A model generated the notes under the pieces. The model ran no database searches and was not told where the DNA came from. It saw only the letters and a list, made by a program, of their open reading frames with translations. Of a stretch of DNA of 64,000 nt, positions 24,767-33,102 are shown piece by piece. The translations under genes were made by a program, and so were the position numbers. The stretch's first letter is position 1; each line of letters opens with the position of its first letter. This DNA comes from Oceanimonas sp052119705 (lineage in GTDB: Bacteria; Pseudomonadota; Gammaproteobacteria; Enterobacterales; Aeromonadaceae): positions 62,001-126,000 of the forward strand of contig NZ_JBGQOP010000003.1 of assembly GCF_052119705.1 (NCBI RefSeq), read 5' to 3'.

Positions 24767-25927
24767 TCACTTTGGCGCAAGGCATGATAACAAATGCATG
24801 AGTATCTGCTGCTTATCAGCCATCACTTCTGTAGTTAGTGCTTGCTGTATTTGTGCTGCTACTAGCCCCATCGCCTGCTCGCACTCATCATATAAAGCAT
24901 TCGCCTGTGCTTGAGTTAATTCACAATGCTGTATGCCAAAAGTTAACAAATGTTTACGCGACCACCATTTACGGCTACCCATTAAAGTCAATGCAGACAC
25001 ATCATTTTTAATATAAGCCGTAGTGCTAACCACATCAAAAGCGGGTGCTAGCCAGATGTTATGAATGTTTTCATACAGGAGGCCGAAGTTTTTTAAATGT
25101 GCATCACCATTTTGTAAGTGATTATTCAGTACCATCATCTTAAAAAACTGCTGCAGTGCTGCGATTTTGTGTTGTGGAGAAACAAAACTGGTGATGCTTT
25201 TAGCTAACTGTTCATAGCTACCCTCGTATTTTTGCTTGCGACTTTTGGCTGCTAATACGCACATGTCCTCAAAACCAAGCCATTGCCCAGTCGAGGTTAA
25301 ATCAAAACGTTTCATAATAAAAAGAGCGCTATCGTCGGACAAATAAAATTCAGGCACAGCAATGCCTGCGGCTTTTAATACCCGCATACACCAATATTCA
25401 TTTAGTGCTAACTGTGGATAATCTGGGCCCCAAGCCTTAACAATGTAATCTTCCATGCGCAACGTGGCTTTATCATGGATTTGCGCCAACACTTTGGGCT
25501 GTACGCCACTTACAGGCGAGTGCAAAGCAAAGCGTACTACCAACTCATCAAATAGCCCCGCAGTAGGGGACAGTAAGTCTGTAAGCTCCAAGGGCTGAAC
25601 GGCTTCAATATCTACTTGATAATGCACCCGCCCGCGTACGCTGGGCGCTAACAACTTAAGTAAGCTCAAGTCATCAGCACCGCTGAGCTTGGCAAAGTGA
25701 CGTTGCAACACCGATAGCAAATAACCCTCGGGCAAATGCATCTCAAATAACGGTGGTAATGAAGAATGTGAATAATCTCGGCTGCGCACCGGCATGGTTA
25801 ACGAGACAAAATTTTGCACAGTCATATCAGGTCCATAACGAAATACAAACTCGCCTTGCTCACTAAACAGCTCACCGGCAGCTTGCCCTGCTATCCATAC
25901 TGACAAAGGATTATCATTAACGGCCAT
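24767..25927 (-). CDS. hipA: HipA-family toxin kinase
   Basis: HipA toxins are serine/threonine kinases with an eukaryote-kinase-like fold; the classic one phosphorylates glutamyl-tRNA synthetase and causes persistence. The 386-residue protein has the HipA N-terminal couple domain (about 1-100) and the C-terminal kinase domain with YIVKAW, ALFIMKRFDL, the catalytic loop NHLQNGDAHLKNFGLLY (Asp and Asn present) and the metal-binding LAPAFDVVSTT. I chose the ATG at 25927 because GAGGA lies eight bases upstream on the minus strand; it overlaps the hipB end by 11 bp. Key kinase residues are intact, so it should be active unless held by HipB. The actual target is not known. Confidence 0.85.
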   Translation of the reverse strand: MAVNDNPLSVWIAGQAAGELFSEQGEFVFRYGPDMTVQNFVSLTMPVRSRDYSHSSLPPLFEMHLPEGYLLSVLQRHFAKLSGADDLSLLKLLAPSVRGRVHYQVDIEAVQPLELTDLLSPTAGLFDELVVRFALHSPVSGVQPKVLAQIHDKATLRMEDYIVKAWGPDYPQLALNEYWCMRVLKAAGIAVPEFYLSDDSALFIMKRFDLTSTGQWLGFEDMCVLAAKSRKQKYEGSYEQLAKSITSFVSPQHKIAALQQFFKMMVLNNHLQNGDAHLKNFGLLYENIHNIWLAPAFDVVSTTAYIKNDVSALTLMGSRKWWSRKHLLTFGIQHCELTQAQANALYDECEQAMGLVAAQIQQALTTEVMADKQQILMHLLSCLAPK

Positions 25928-26159
25928 CGCGTAGTTCCTCGAAAGTAGGGAAGGGCGATTTTTCACGAAGTGATATTTCAGAGCCTAAATAATCTAGCAT
26001 TTTCATTACCTTTTTCAGGCCTACGTCTCCCGAGCGGCCCAGCTCAAACGCATTTAAAGTGGTACGTGAAATGGCCAAATGATCAGCCATCTGTTGCTGT
26101 GATATTTTCTGCCGCAGGCGCAGCTCACGCACTGCTTGGCCTAATTCTAAATACGTCAT
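25917..26159 (-). CDS. hipB: HipB-family antitoxin, Xre-type repressor
   Basis: An 80-residue DNA-binding antitoxin made almost entirely of a helix-turn-helix (LGQAVRELRLRQKISQQQMADHLAISRTTLNAFELGRSGDVGLKKVMKMLDYLG), with a short C-terminal tail. It neutralises HipA and represses its own operon. The ATG at 26159 is preferred over an upstream TTG at 26168 because it begins the family-like N terminus. The start lies three bases from the left arm of a 17-bp inverted repeat that is the likely operator. Its 3' end overlaps hipA. Confidence 0.85.
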   Translation of the reverse strand: MTYLELGQAVRELRLRQKISQQQMADHLAISRTTLNAFELGRSGDVGLKKVMKMLDYLGSEISLREKSPFPTFEELRDGR

Positions 26160-26162
26160 AAT

Positions 26163-26218
26163 GTACAAAATACTCTACATACCTTGATTTATACTAGGTA
26201 TTGTAGAGTATTTTGTAC
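26163..26218. promoter_or_regulatory. Likely HipB operator: 17-bp inverted repeat with the hipBA promoter between the arms
   Basis: GTACAAAATACTCTACA at 26163-26179 is matched base for base by its inverse complement at 26202-26218, separated by 22 bp. On the minus strand a TATAAA-like -10 falls in the spacer. The first arm lies directly before the hipB start, so occupancy would block transcription. Confidence 0.75.
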
Positions 26219-26899
26219 GTTTGTGAGAGGGGTTTTATTATTTGTTAAGCACATCAAACTGTTTTTCGCTGTCATTCTGACGCCGGTCAAGATCTCATTC
26301 TTAAGGCAGAAGAGCGAGATACCGAGGCGAGCACGGTATGACGGCCGTAGGGGCTGTGTCTGCTGTGTTTTTCGCCGTCATCCTGACGCAGGTCAGGATC
26401 TAGTTTTGTAGGCGAACGCTTGCTTTTGCATTTCGCCGCTGGCGGAACGACTTAAAGCCCTAAACACCTTTTGCCACGCTTCTTTGTTACGAGAGTCACG
26501 GAAGAACACGGAAAAATTAAGCTGAGATAAATACGAAAAGTGGTAAGCATGAAAAGTGATGAAAGCTTACTATTAATAAGGACTTTACCCGTTGAGATAT
26601 CTTTTTAGATTCTTCTTTATTTTTTCGCGGGTTTAGCGGATTTCGTTGCAGATAATGAGGTTTCAAGATTTCGGCAATGGCGCAGCTTAGGTTTTAAGCC
26701 GTCATCCTGACGAACGTCAGGATCTCGCTGTTAGTTTTGGTACTTTAAAGCTTGGCGCTGGGTGCTGATTTTCCATTAAACACTCACCATTAAAAATTCA
26801 ACATTGCCCTTCAAACTAGCCGACCTGCCAATATTTGTGGTCTAATTGCATCTTAAAAAAATAAAGTAAAAATTATCTTTACCGGCTCAAAGGAACGGC
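26219..26899. other. Long repeat-rich gap between hipB and ugd
   Basis: No gene. It holds three TCCTGACG-type palindromes (26271, 26377, 26701), a CACGGAA-type element (26491-26550) with a partial inverted partner (26601-26640), and a heptamer region at 26749-26808. The ugd ribosome-binding site AAGGAA is at about 26889-26894. Confidence 0.7.
26749..26808. repeat. Heptamer element upstream of ugd
   Basis: AGCTTGG, CGCTGGG, TGCTGAT at 26749-26769. After a short gap, CATTAAA, CACTCAC, CATTAAA, AATTCAA, CATTGCC follow at 26774-26808. The second set resembles the right arm of the insertion in rmlB. Confidence 0.8.
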
Positions 26900-28258
26900 A
26901 TGAAAATTACTGTGTATGGCTCTGGTTATGTAGGATTAGTGGCAGCGGCTTGCTTCGCTGACGTGGGCCATCAGGTGCTGTGCATGGATGTCGACGTAAA
27001 GCGTATTCAAGCGCTGCGTAATGGCGAAGTGCCTATCTTTGAACCTGGGTTACAAGAGTTGATTGCCCACAATAGCGAAGCGGGTCGCTTGCAGTTTAGC
27101 GACGATGTTGAGCAAGCGGTACACTTTGCCACCCTACAATTTATTGCCGTGGGCACGCCGCCCGATGAAGATGGCAGTGCCGATCTCAACTACGTGTTGC
27201 AAGTCGCCAACAGTATTGGCAGCTACATGCAATCACCCAAAGTGATCGTCAATAAATCAACGGTACCTGTGGGTACGGCTGATAAAGTCTCCGCTGCTAT
27301 AACTGAACAACTGCAAAGCAGGGCGTTAGACCAGTCATTTGACGTGTGCTCAAACCCTGAATTTATGAAAGAAGGCGCGGCGATAGAAGACTTCACTCGT
27401 GGCCCGCGCATCATAGTCGGCACAGATTCTGAGTGGGTAAAAAATGTAATGCGCGAATGCTACGCGCCCTATAACCGCCATCGCGACAAACTGATGTTTA
27501 TGCAAGTACGCGCCGCAGAGCTAACTAAATATGCCGCCAATGCTATGCTGGCCACCAAAATTAGCTTCATGAATGAAATGGCCAATCTTGCGGATTTGCT
27601 ACAAGTAGACATAGAAGAAGTGCGCCAAGGCATCGGCAGTGATCCACGCATTGGCTACCACTTTATTTACCCAGGCTGTGGCTATGGCGGCTCTTGCTTC
27701 CCTAAAGACGTACAAGCCTTAAATCACACCGCCAAGCAAATAGGCTACCCCAGTGAGCTGCTGCAAGCGGTTGAGTCGGTTAACCAACGGCAAAAAACGG
27801 TGTTGTTCAGCAAACTTAATCAAGCATTTGATGGCCAACTAGCGGGTAAAACCATAGCAGTGTGGGGCTTAGCTTTTAAACCCAATACCGACGATATGCG
27901 CGAAGCTCCCAGCCGAGTACTTATGGAAGCACTGTGGCAAGCTAGCGCTTTTGTGCAAGCCTATGATCCAGAAGCCATGGCCGAATGTGCTCGGCTTTAT
28001 CCTGAACAGTTGCGCACCAAGCAAGGAAGCGATCAGCTACCATTACTAACTTTGAATTCTGACAAAGAGCAAGCCGTGCAGCAAGCGGATGCGTTAGTGA
28101 TTTGTACCGAATGGAAAGAGTTCCGTACCTTAGACTTCACTTGGCTTAAACAACAGCTACGATCCCCCGTTTTGGTTGATGGCCGTAACCTTTATGAGCC
28201 AAGTGCAGTGAGTCGTGCTGGCTTAATGTATTTTGGAATAGGGCGTACAGGATTATGA
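26900..28258 (+). CDS. ugd: UDP-glucose 6-dehydrogenase
   Basis: Oxidises UDP-glucose to UDP-glucuronate with two NAD, a precursor for capsule or O-antigen sugars. The 452-residue protein has the N-terminal Rossmann motif GSGYVGLVAAACFADVGH, the middle domain with GQGIGSDPRIGYHF-like sequence and the catalytic cysteine in YPGCGYGGSCFPKDV, and a C-terminal UDP-binding domain with WGLAFKPNTDDMREAPS. All key residues are present. It is the first gene of a tightly packed operon: the next gene starts four bases before its end. Its role with dTDP-sugar genes next door suggests a shared surface-glycan locus. Confidence 0.93.
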   Translation: MKITVYGSGYVGLVAAACFADVGHQVLCMDVDVKRIQALRNGEVPIFEPGLQELIAHNSEAGRLQFSDDVEQAVHFATLQFIAVGTPPDEDGSADLNYVLQVANSIGSYMQSPKVIVNKSTVPVGTADKVSAAITEQLQSRALDQSFDVCSNPEFMKEGAAIEDFTRGPRIIVGTDSEWVKNVMRECYAPYNRHRDKLMFMQVRAAELTKYAANAMLATKISFMNEMANLADLLQVDIEEVRQGIGSDPRIGYHFIYPGCGYGGSCFPKDVQALNHTAKQIGYPSELLQAVESVNQRQKTVLFSKLNQAFDGQLAGKTIAVWGLAFKPNTDDMREAPSRVLMEALWQASAFVQAYDPEAMAECARLYPEQLRTKQGSDQLPLLTLNSDKEQAVQQADALVICTEWKEFRTLDFTWLKQQLRSPVLVDGRNLYEPSAVSRAGLMYFGIGRTGL

Positions 28259-29403
28259 AAATCTTAGTTACCGGTGGCGCTGGGTTTATTGGTTCGGCTG
28301 TAATTCGGCATATAATTAACCATACACAAGATAGTGTTGTGAACTTAGATAAGCTTACCTATGCCGGTAATTTAGAAAGCCTGCTAACAGTAAGTGAAAG
28401 TTCACGTTATGCTTTTGAAATGGTCGATATTTGTAATGCAGTAGAATTAGAACGAATATTTACTGAACACCAACCTGATGCGGTTATGCATTTAGCAGCT
28501 GAAAGTCATGTTGATCGATCTATTGATGAGCCTAGTGAGTTTATTCAGAGCAATATAGTGGGTACTTACAATCTACTTGAGACTAGTCGTAGTTATTGGC
28601 AAGCGCTAGATGTTAAGCGTAAACAAATTTTTCGTTTTCATCACATTAGCACTGATGAGGTTTATGGTGACCTGCCACACCCGAGTGATAGTGCGGAGTG
28701 TTTAGTGGTGAGTGATAAGTTGCGAGATCAAACATTCAACATTAAAAACTCAGCACTTAACACTAGGGAAGCGGAGCTTCCGCTCTTTACTGAACAAACA
28801 GCTTATGCTCCTAGTAGCCCATACTCTGCCTCTAAAGCTGCTAGTGATCACTTAGTCCGCGCTTGGCAACGAACCTATGGTTTACCCACAATAGTGACTA
28901 ACTGTTCTAATAACTATGGTCCTTACCATTTTCCTGAAAAACTCATTCCATTGGTTATTTTAAATGCATTAGCAGGAAAGCCATTGCCTATTTACGGTAA
29001 AGGCGATCAAATTCGTGATTGGTTATATGTAGCAGATCATGCCCGCGCGCTCTATAAAGTGATAACGGAAGGCAAAGTAGGTGAAACCTATAATATTGGT
29101 GGCCATAACGAAAAAACGAATCTAGAAGTGGTGCAGACTGTTTGTAGCATTTTGGATGAATTGGCTTCATCTCCTAGCGGTCCTTACGCTTTGTTACTTA
29201 CTGAGGTTGCAGATAGGCCTGGGCACGATCGACGTTATGCCATAGATGCAACAAAGATAGAGCGTGAACTTGGCTGGAAACCACAAGAAACTTTTGAGTC
29301 CGGTATCCGTAAAACGGTACAGTGGTATTTAAGTAATCAAGAATGGTGCCAGCGAGTCCAAAACGGTAGTTATCAAGGTGAACGCTTGGGAGTAATAGTA
29401 TGA
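28255..29403 (+). CDS. rmlB: dTDP-glucose 4,6-dehydratase, with an in-frame repeat insertion
   Basis: Converts dTDP-glucose to dTDP-4-keto-6-deoxy-glucose. The 382-residue short-chain dehydrogenase-fold protein has GGAGFIGSAV at the N terminus, the HLAAESHVDRS block, the TDEVYGDL catalytic motif, the YSASK active-site tyrosine/lysine and the NNYGPYHFPEKLIP and GKGDQIRDWLYV signatures. It exceeds the usual 350-360 residues because about 25-30 residues are inserted between GDLPHP and ELPLF (28681-28770). That stretch is a heptamer inverted repeat like those between genes; the catalytic residues are on either side and intact. It overlaps ugd and rmlA by 4 bp each. Confidence 0.93.
   Translation: MKILVTGGAGFIGSAVIRHIINHTQDSVVNLDKLTYAGNLESLLTVSESSRYAFEMVDICNAVELERIFTEHQPDAVMHLAAESHVDRSIDEPSEFIQSNIVGTYNLLETSRSYWQALDVKRKQIFRFHHISTDEVYGDLPHPSDSAECLVVSDKLRDQTFNIKNSALNTREAELPLFTEQTAYAPSSPYSASKAASDHLVRAWQRTYGLPTIVTNCSNNYGPYHFPEKLIPLVILNALAGKPLPIYGKGDQIRDWLYVADHARALYKVITEGKVGETYNIGGHNEKTNLEVVQTVCSILDELASSPSGPYALLLTEVADRPGHDRRYAIDATKIERELGWKPQETFESGIRKTVQWYLSNQEWCQRVQNGSYQGERLGVIV
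28691..28766. repeat. Heptamer inverted-repeat element inserted in frame in rmlB
   Basis: Left arm (28691-28722) holds GTGCGGA, GTGTTTA, GTGGTGA, GTGATAA in 7-bp register. The right arm (28732-28766) holds ACATTCA, ACATTAA, AAACTCA, GCACTTA, ACACTAG. The arms are largely inverse complements around a spacer of about 9 bases. The frame stays open throughout. Confidence 0.8.
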
Positions 29404-30284
29404 GCCACAACACCAAAGGCATTGTGTTGGCTGGTGGTTCAGGGACTCGATTATATCCTATTACAAAAGGCGTTTCTAAGCAGCTACTGCCAATTTATGA
29501 TAAGCCGATGATTTACTATCCCTTATCTGTGCTTATGTTGGCAGGAATACGCGACATACTAATTATAACTACTCCAGAAGACCAAAGCGCTTTTATACGT
29601 TTGCTCGGTGACGGCAGTGCGTTCGGTATTAATCTTAGTTATGCTATACAACCCAGCCCAGATGGGCTAGCGCAAGCTTTTATTATCGGTGAAGACTTTA
29701 TAGGCGAAAGTAATGTCTGCTTAGTGCTAGGCGATAACGTATTTTATGGCCATGGTTTCACTCCAAAATTAAGGCAGGCCATTAATAAAAAAGAAGGCGC
29801 TACGGTATTTGGTTATCAAGTTAAAGATCCAGAGCGTTTTGGGGTGGTGGAATTTAATAAAAATAAACAAGCTATTTCTATTGAAGAGAAACCAGCAAAA
29901 CCAAAATCTAATTATGCAGTAACAGGGTTATATTTTTACGATAACAGTGTGGTTGAAATTGCTAAAGACGTTCAGCCTTCGCATCGTGGCGAGCTAGAAA
30001 TTACCAGCATTAATCAGGTCTACTTAGAACGTGGCAGCTTAAATGTTGAGTTGCTAGGCCGTGGGTTTGCTTGGCTAGATACCGGAACCTACGAAAGTAT
30101 GCTGGAAGCAAGCAGTTTTGTAGAGACCATTGAAAAACGACAAGGCTATAAAATAGCCTGTTTAGAAGAAATAGGCTATAGCAATGGCTGGCTAAGTAGT
30201 GAAGATATTTTAAATACAGCTAAATTATTAGTAAATAATAGTTATGGAAAGTATCTTTTAGCACTATCCGGAGAAGGTGTATGA
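29400..30284 (+). CDS. rmlA: Glucose-1-phosphate thymidylyltransferase
   Basis: Makes dTDP-glucose from glucose-1-phosphate and dTTP, the first step of the dTDP-sugar pathway. The 294-residue protein opens with the nucleotidyltransferase signature GIVLAGGSGTRLYPITKGVSKQLLPIYDKPMIYYPLS. It also carries the GDNVFYGHGF and EEKPAKPKSNYAVTGLYFYD motifs and the C-terminal WLDTGTYESMLEAS block. Start and stop overlap the neighbours by 4 bp. rmlC and rmlD, needed for rhamnose, are absent, so the product flux goes elsewhere. Confidence 0.95.
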   Translation: MSHNTKGIVLAGGSGTRLYPITKGVSKQLLPIYDKPMIYYPLSVLMLAGIRDILIITTPEDQSAFIRLLGDGSAFGINLSYAIQPSPDGLAQAFIIGEDFIGESNVCLVLGDNVFYGHGFTPKLRQAINKKEGATVFGYQVKDPERFGVVEFNKNKQAISIEEKPAKPKSNYAVTGLYFYDNSVVEIAKDVQPSHRGELEITSINQVYLERGSLNVELLGRGFAWLDTGTYESMLEASSFVETIEKRQGYKIACLEEIGYSNGWLSSEDILNTAKLLVNNSYGKYLLALSGEGV

Positions 30285-31381
30285 TTCCAGTAACAAGGCC
30301 CTACTTTCCAAGTCGAGAAAAGCTAAATAAGTATATAGATGGAATATATGAACGCCAATGGCTAACGAATAATGGCGTACTAGTACAAGAGCTAACTCGT
30401 CGGCTTGAAAGCTATTTAAGGGTAGAGAATTTACTGCTGGTTGCTAATGGTACACTTGCACTGCAAGTCGCATATCGTGTACTTGGAATAGCTGATGACA
30501 CTAAAATAAATCAGCCAGAAGCGATTACCACACCCTTCACCTTTATCGCTACCGCAAGTTCGTTAAAGTGGGAAAGAATAACCCCCGTTTTTGTAGACAT
30601 AGATCCGTATACTTGGTGTATGGATCCAGGCAATATAGCAGCCGCAATAACTCCGAATACCAAAGCTATTGTACCTGTGCATGTCTTTGGCAATGCTTGC
30701 GATGTAGAAGCGATTGATGCCATTGCCTCTAAGCATAACCTCAAGGTGATTTACGATGCCTCTCATGCCTTTGGCGTAAAATACAAGGGCGAAAGCCTAC
30801 TTAAACACGGCGATGCCGCCACCCTCAGCTTTCATGCCACCAAGCTGTTTCACACTGGTGAAGGCGGTGCCATTATCTTCAAGTGCAAGGAAGATCTGGA
30901 ACGGGCGAGAAAAATGATCAACTTTGGCATTACCGGACCAGAAACCATAGAAGAACTGGGCATTAATGCCAAAATGAACGAGCTGCAGGCCGCCATGGGC
31001 CTGTGTGTGTTGGATGAAGTGGAAGAAAACTTGGCGGTTCGTGCCAATGTATGGCACCGCTATGAGCAGGCTCTGGCGGACTGTGTACAGCTACAGGCCA
31101 AGCCTGATGCACTGGATTATAACCATGCCTATTTTCCGGTGGTGTTTAACAGTGAAGCGCAGGCAGTGCAGGTGGCTGCGACACTTAAAGAGCATGGTGT
31201 AATGGCCAGGCGGTATTTTTATCCTTCACTGGAGTCAGTGGAGTGTTTGGGCGCTAAGGCAGACCAGACTGCATCCCAAGTTATCGCTAGCCGGATACTT
31301 TGCCTGCCGATCTTTGATCGGCTCTCCCTGGATGACCAACAAAGTATTATCAACTTGATTGAGATGGAGCTAAAGGCATGA
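30281..31381 (+). CDS. DegT/DnrJ/EryC1-type aminotransferase, probably making a dTDP-4-amino-4,6-dideoxy sugar
   Basis: A PLP-dependent sugar aminotransferase of 366 residues. The family is clear from NGTLALQVAYRVLGI, TPFTFIATASS, VPVHVFGNACDV, the cofactor-binding D-A-S-H-A-F at about 159-164 and the PLP lysine K188 in FHATKLFHTGEGG. With rmlA and rmlB directly upstream, the substrate is most likely dTDP-4-keto-6-deoxy-glucose, giving viosamine (VioA-like) or Fuc4N (WecE-like); which epimer cannot be read from sequence. A 3-amino sugar is less likely because no ketoisomerase gene is visible. Codon use shifts from A+T-rich in the first 450 bases to G+C-richer afterwards, which could mean a mosaic gene. 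Confidence 0.82.
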   Translation: MIPVTRPYFPSREKLNKYIDGIYERQWLTNNGVLVQELTRRLESYLRVENLLLVANGTLALQVAYRVLGIADDTKINQPEAITTPFTFIATASSLKWERITPVFVDIDPYTWCMDPGNIAAAITPNTKAIVPVHVFGNACDVEAIDAIASKHNLKVIYDASHAFGVKYKGESLLKHGDAATLSFHATKLFHTGEGGAIIFKCKEDLERARKMINFGITGPETIEELGINAKMNELQAAMGLCVLDEVEENLAVRANVWHRYEQALADCVQLQAKPDALDYNHAYFPVVFNSEAQAVQVAATLKEHGVMARRYFYPSLESVECLGAKADQTASQVIASRILCLPIFDRLSLDDQQSIINLIEMELKA

Positions 31382-32067
31382 AACTGGCAGTCATGCAGCC
31401 ATACCTATTTCCTTACATCGGCTACTTTCAGCTGATCTACGCTACTGACCTTTTTATGATTTACGACGATGTTGCGTACATAAAACAGGGCTACGTAAAC
31501 AGAAACAGTATTCTTTCAGCAAATGGTGCTACACGACTTACTATTCCAGTGCCGGGCGCTTCTTCGAACAAATTGATATCAGCGCTTGAGTTTTCCGTGG
31601 ATGTCGAAAAAGTTATTAAAACGATAAGTCAAAGCTACTCCAAGGCTCCTTATTTTGACGATGTCTTCCCAATGATTCGCGGAGCTCTGGAACTGAAGGA
31701 TCGAACGATTGCAACCGTTTGCCAAAAGAGTTATGAAGAGATCTTTTCTTATCTTGGTCTAGAAAAGCAGTTCAAGAAAACCAGTGAGCTTGAATATGAC
31801 CGCTCTGCCAGTGCACGAGACCGCTTGATTGCCTTGTGTCACCAGTTCGACGCTGATTGTTACATCAACGCACCTGGTGGTCGAAAGCTTTATGCCAAGC
31901 AAGACTTTGTCGAGAAAGGAATTGATTTGAAGTTTATTGACTCATTACAGGTGGTGTACTCGCAGGGAGTTGACAAGTTTGTTCCCAATTTGTCGATTAT
32001 CGATATGCTAATGAACTGCCCGCCAAGTCAAGTAATAGAGCACATGGAGCGTTATGAGCTTGGTTAA
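31378..32067 (+). CDS. WbqC-like family protein
   Basis: A 229-residue protein matching the WbqC family, found in O-antigen and flagellin-modification loci: it opens MKLAVMQPYLFPYIGYFQLI, then DLFMIYDDVAYIKQGYVNRN, and near the C terminus has INAPGGRKLY. The biochemical role of the family is not settled; position after sugar aminotransferases has led to the view that it takes part in acylating or otherwise finishing an amino sugar. No separate N-acetyltransferase gene is visible here, so it is a candidate for that step, purely by context. It overlaps the aminotransferase gene by 4 bp. Confidence 0.8.
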   Translation: MKLAVMQPYLFPYIGYFQLIYATDLFMIYDDVAYIKQGYVNRNSILSANGATRLTIPVPGASSNKLISALEFSVDVEKVIKTISQSYSKAPYFDDVFPMIRGALELKDRTIATVCQKSYEEIFSYLGLEKQFKKTSELEYDRSASARDRLIALCHQFDADCYINAPGGRKLYAKQDFVEKGIDLKFIDSLQVVYSQGVDKFVPNLSIIDMLMNCPPSQVIEHMERYELG

Positions 32068-32106
32068 ATTTCTGAATTGGTATATGGCTTTAAGGTCGGT
32101 TGCCTG

Positions 32107-33090
32107 ATGATGGGTTTTAGTAAAAACCCGCCAATTGGTGGTTATCAGGGGTTAGAGCTTCCCTTTATTGACGCAATCGCTACACAAGGGATGATTAAAA
32201 CTAACTCTGCTAGATCTGCTATTAAACTTGTTCTGAGCTCGGCAGAAGCAAGAAAAATTTGGTTGCCTACATATACTTGTAATGCCGTAATAGAGGCTGC
32301 AAACGATGTAGATGTTGCCATTGAGTTTTATAAGGTTAATAGCAGTTTTGATGTAGACTCCGAACTGCAGCTCAAGGCAGGTGAGTTTATATTGACCGTT
32401 GACTACTTTGGGCTCAGTGGTGAAGCTGTTAAACGTAGTAGAAGTCGATTCGGCCATAAAAAAATGATTATTGATTGCTCGCAAGCCTACTTTGCGAAGC
32501 CTGTTGACTCTCTTGCAACCATCTATTCCCCACGAAAATTCTTCGGTCTACCAGATGGAGGCTTATTATATTCAAAGGATCCTCGCATCAAGCAGCCCTC
32601 AAAACGGGATGAATCTTCTGAATCACGAATGGCGCACTTGATCAGTAGGCTTACTAACAGCCCGGAAAAAGCTTATCAGCAATATATCGAGGCCGAGCAA
32701 GCAATCTCGAGCTTGCCAGTTCAGGGGATGTCCTGTTTAACGGAGCGCCTACTTCAGTCAGTCGACTATCAACGAGCCAGAACTACACGAGCTAGAAACG
32801 CTCTGCATCTTCATGAGCGTCTGGGCCAATATAATAAGCTGAACTTTGAGATTGACGAAACGGTGGCACCCTTGTGTTATCCGTTTCTGCCGAATATAGA
32901 TACGTCCAGCAAGTCAGCATTGATTAGTCAGCGAATCTTTATTCCAACCTATTGGCCAGAGGTGCTGGAGCGGGTGGAAGAGGGATCTTTCGAATGGGAT
33001 CTTGTTACGAACGGTTTGTTCCTGCCTTGTGATCAGCGCTACAACGAAGGCGACATGGACAGGCTGATCAGTCTACTAGCAATAAATTAA
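32107..33090 (+). CDS. Aminotransferase-fold (DegT-like) protein of unknown role
   Basis: A 327-residue protein with the outline of a PLP-dependent type-I fold: NSARSAIKLVL near the N terminus, then WLPTYTCNAVIEAA, a D-Y-F-G-L-S segment, IDCSQAYF and a candidate PLP lysine (codon 32536-32538) in SPRKFFGLPDGGLLYSK. Overall similarity to DegT enzymes is weak and it may bind substrate without the classic reaction. Similar proteins occur in sugar clusters next to WbqC genes. The start is uncertain: ATG 32107 is preferred, with an in-frame TTG at 32077. It lies 12 bp before the sulfotransferase gene and is probably in the same operon. Confidence 0.6.
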   Translation: MMGFSKNPPIGGYQGLELPFIDAIATQGMIKTNSARSAIKLVLSSAEARKIWLPTYTCNAVIEAANDVDVAIEFYKVNSSFDVDSELQLKAGEFILTVDYFGLSGEAVKRSRSRFGHKKMIIDCSQAYFAKPVDSLATIYSPRKFFGLPDGGLLYSKDPRIKQPSKRDESSESRMAHLISRLTNSPEKAYQQYIEAEQAISSLPVQGMSCLTERLLQSVDYQRARTTRARNALHLHERLGQYNKLNFEIDETVAPLCYPFLPNIDTSSKSALISQRIFIPTYWPEVLERVEEGSFEWDLVTNGLFLPCDQRYNEGDMDRLISLLAIN

Positions 33091-33102
33091 AAGGTTTTAT
33101 AT

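Noticed and set aside
28255..29403. rmlB as a broken pseudogene because of the insertion
   Set aside because: The frame is open, catalytic motifs are intact and start and stop overlap neighbours normally, so it is treated as functional.
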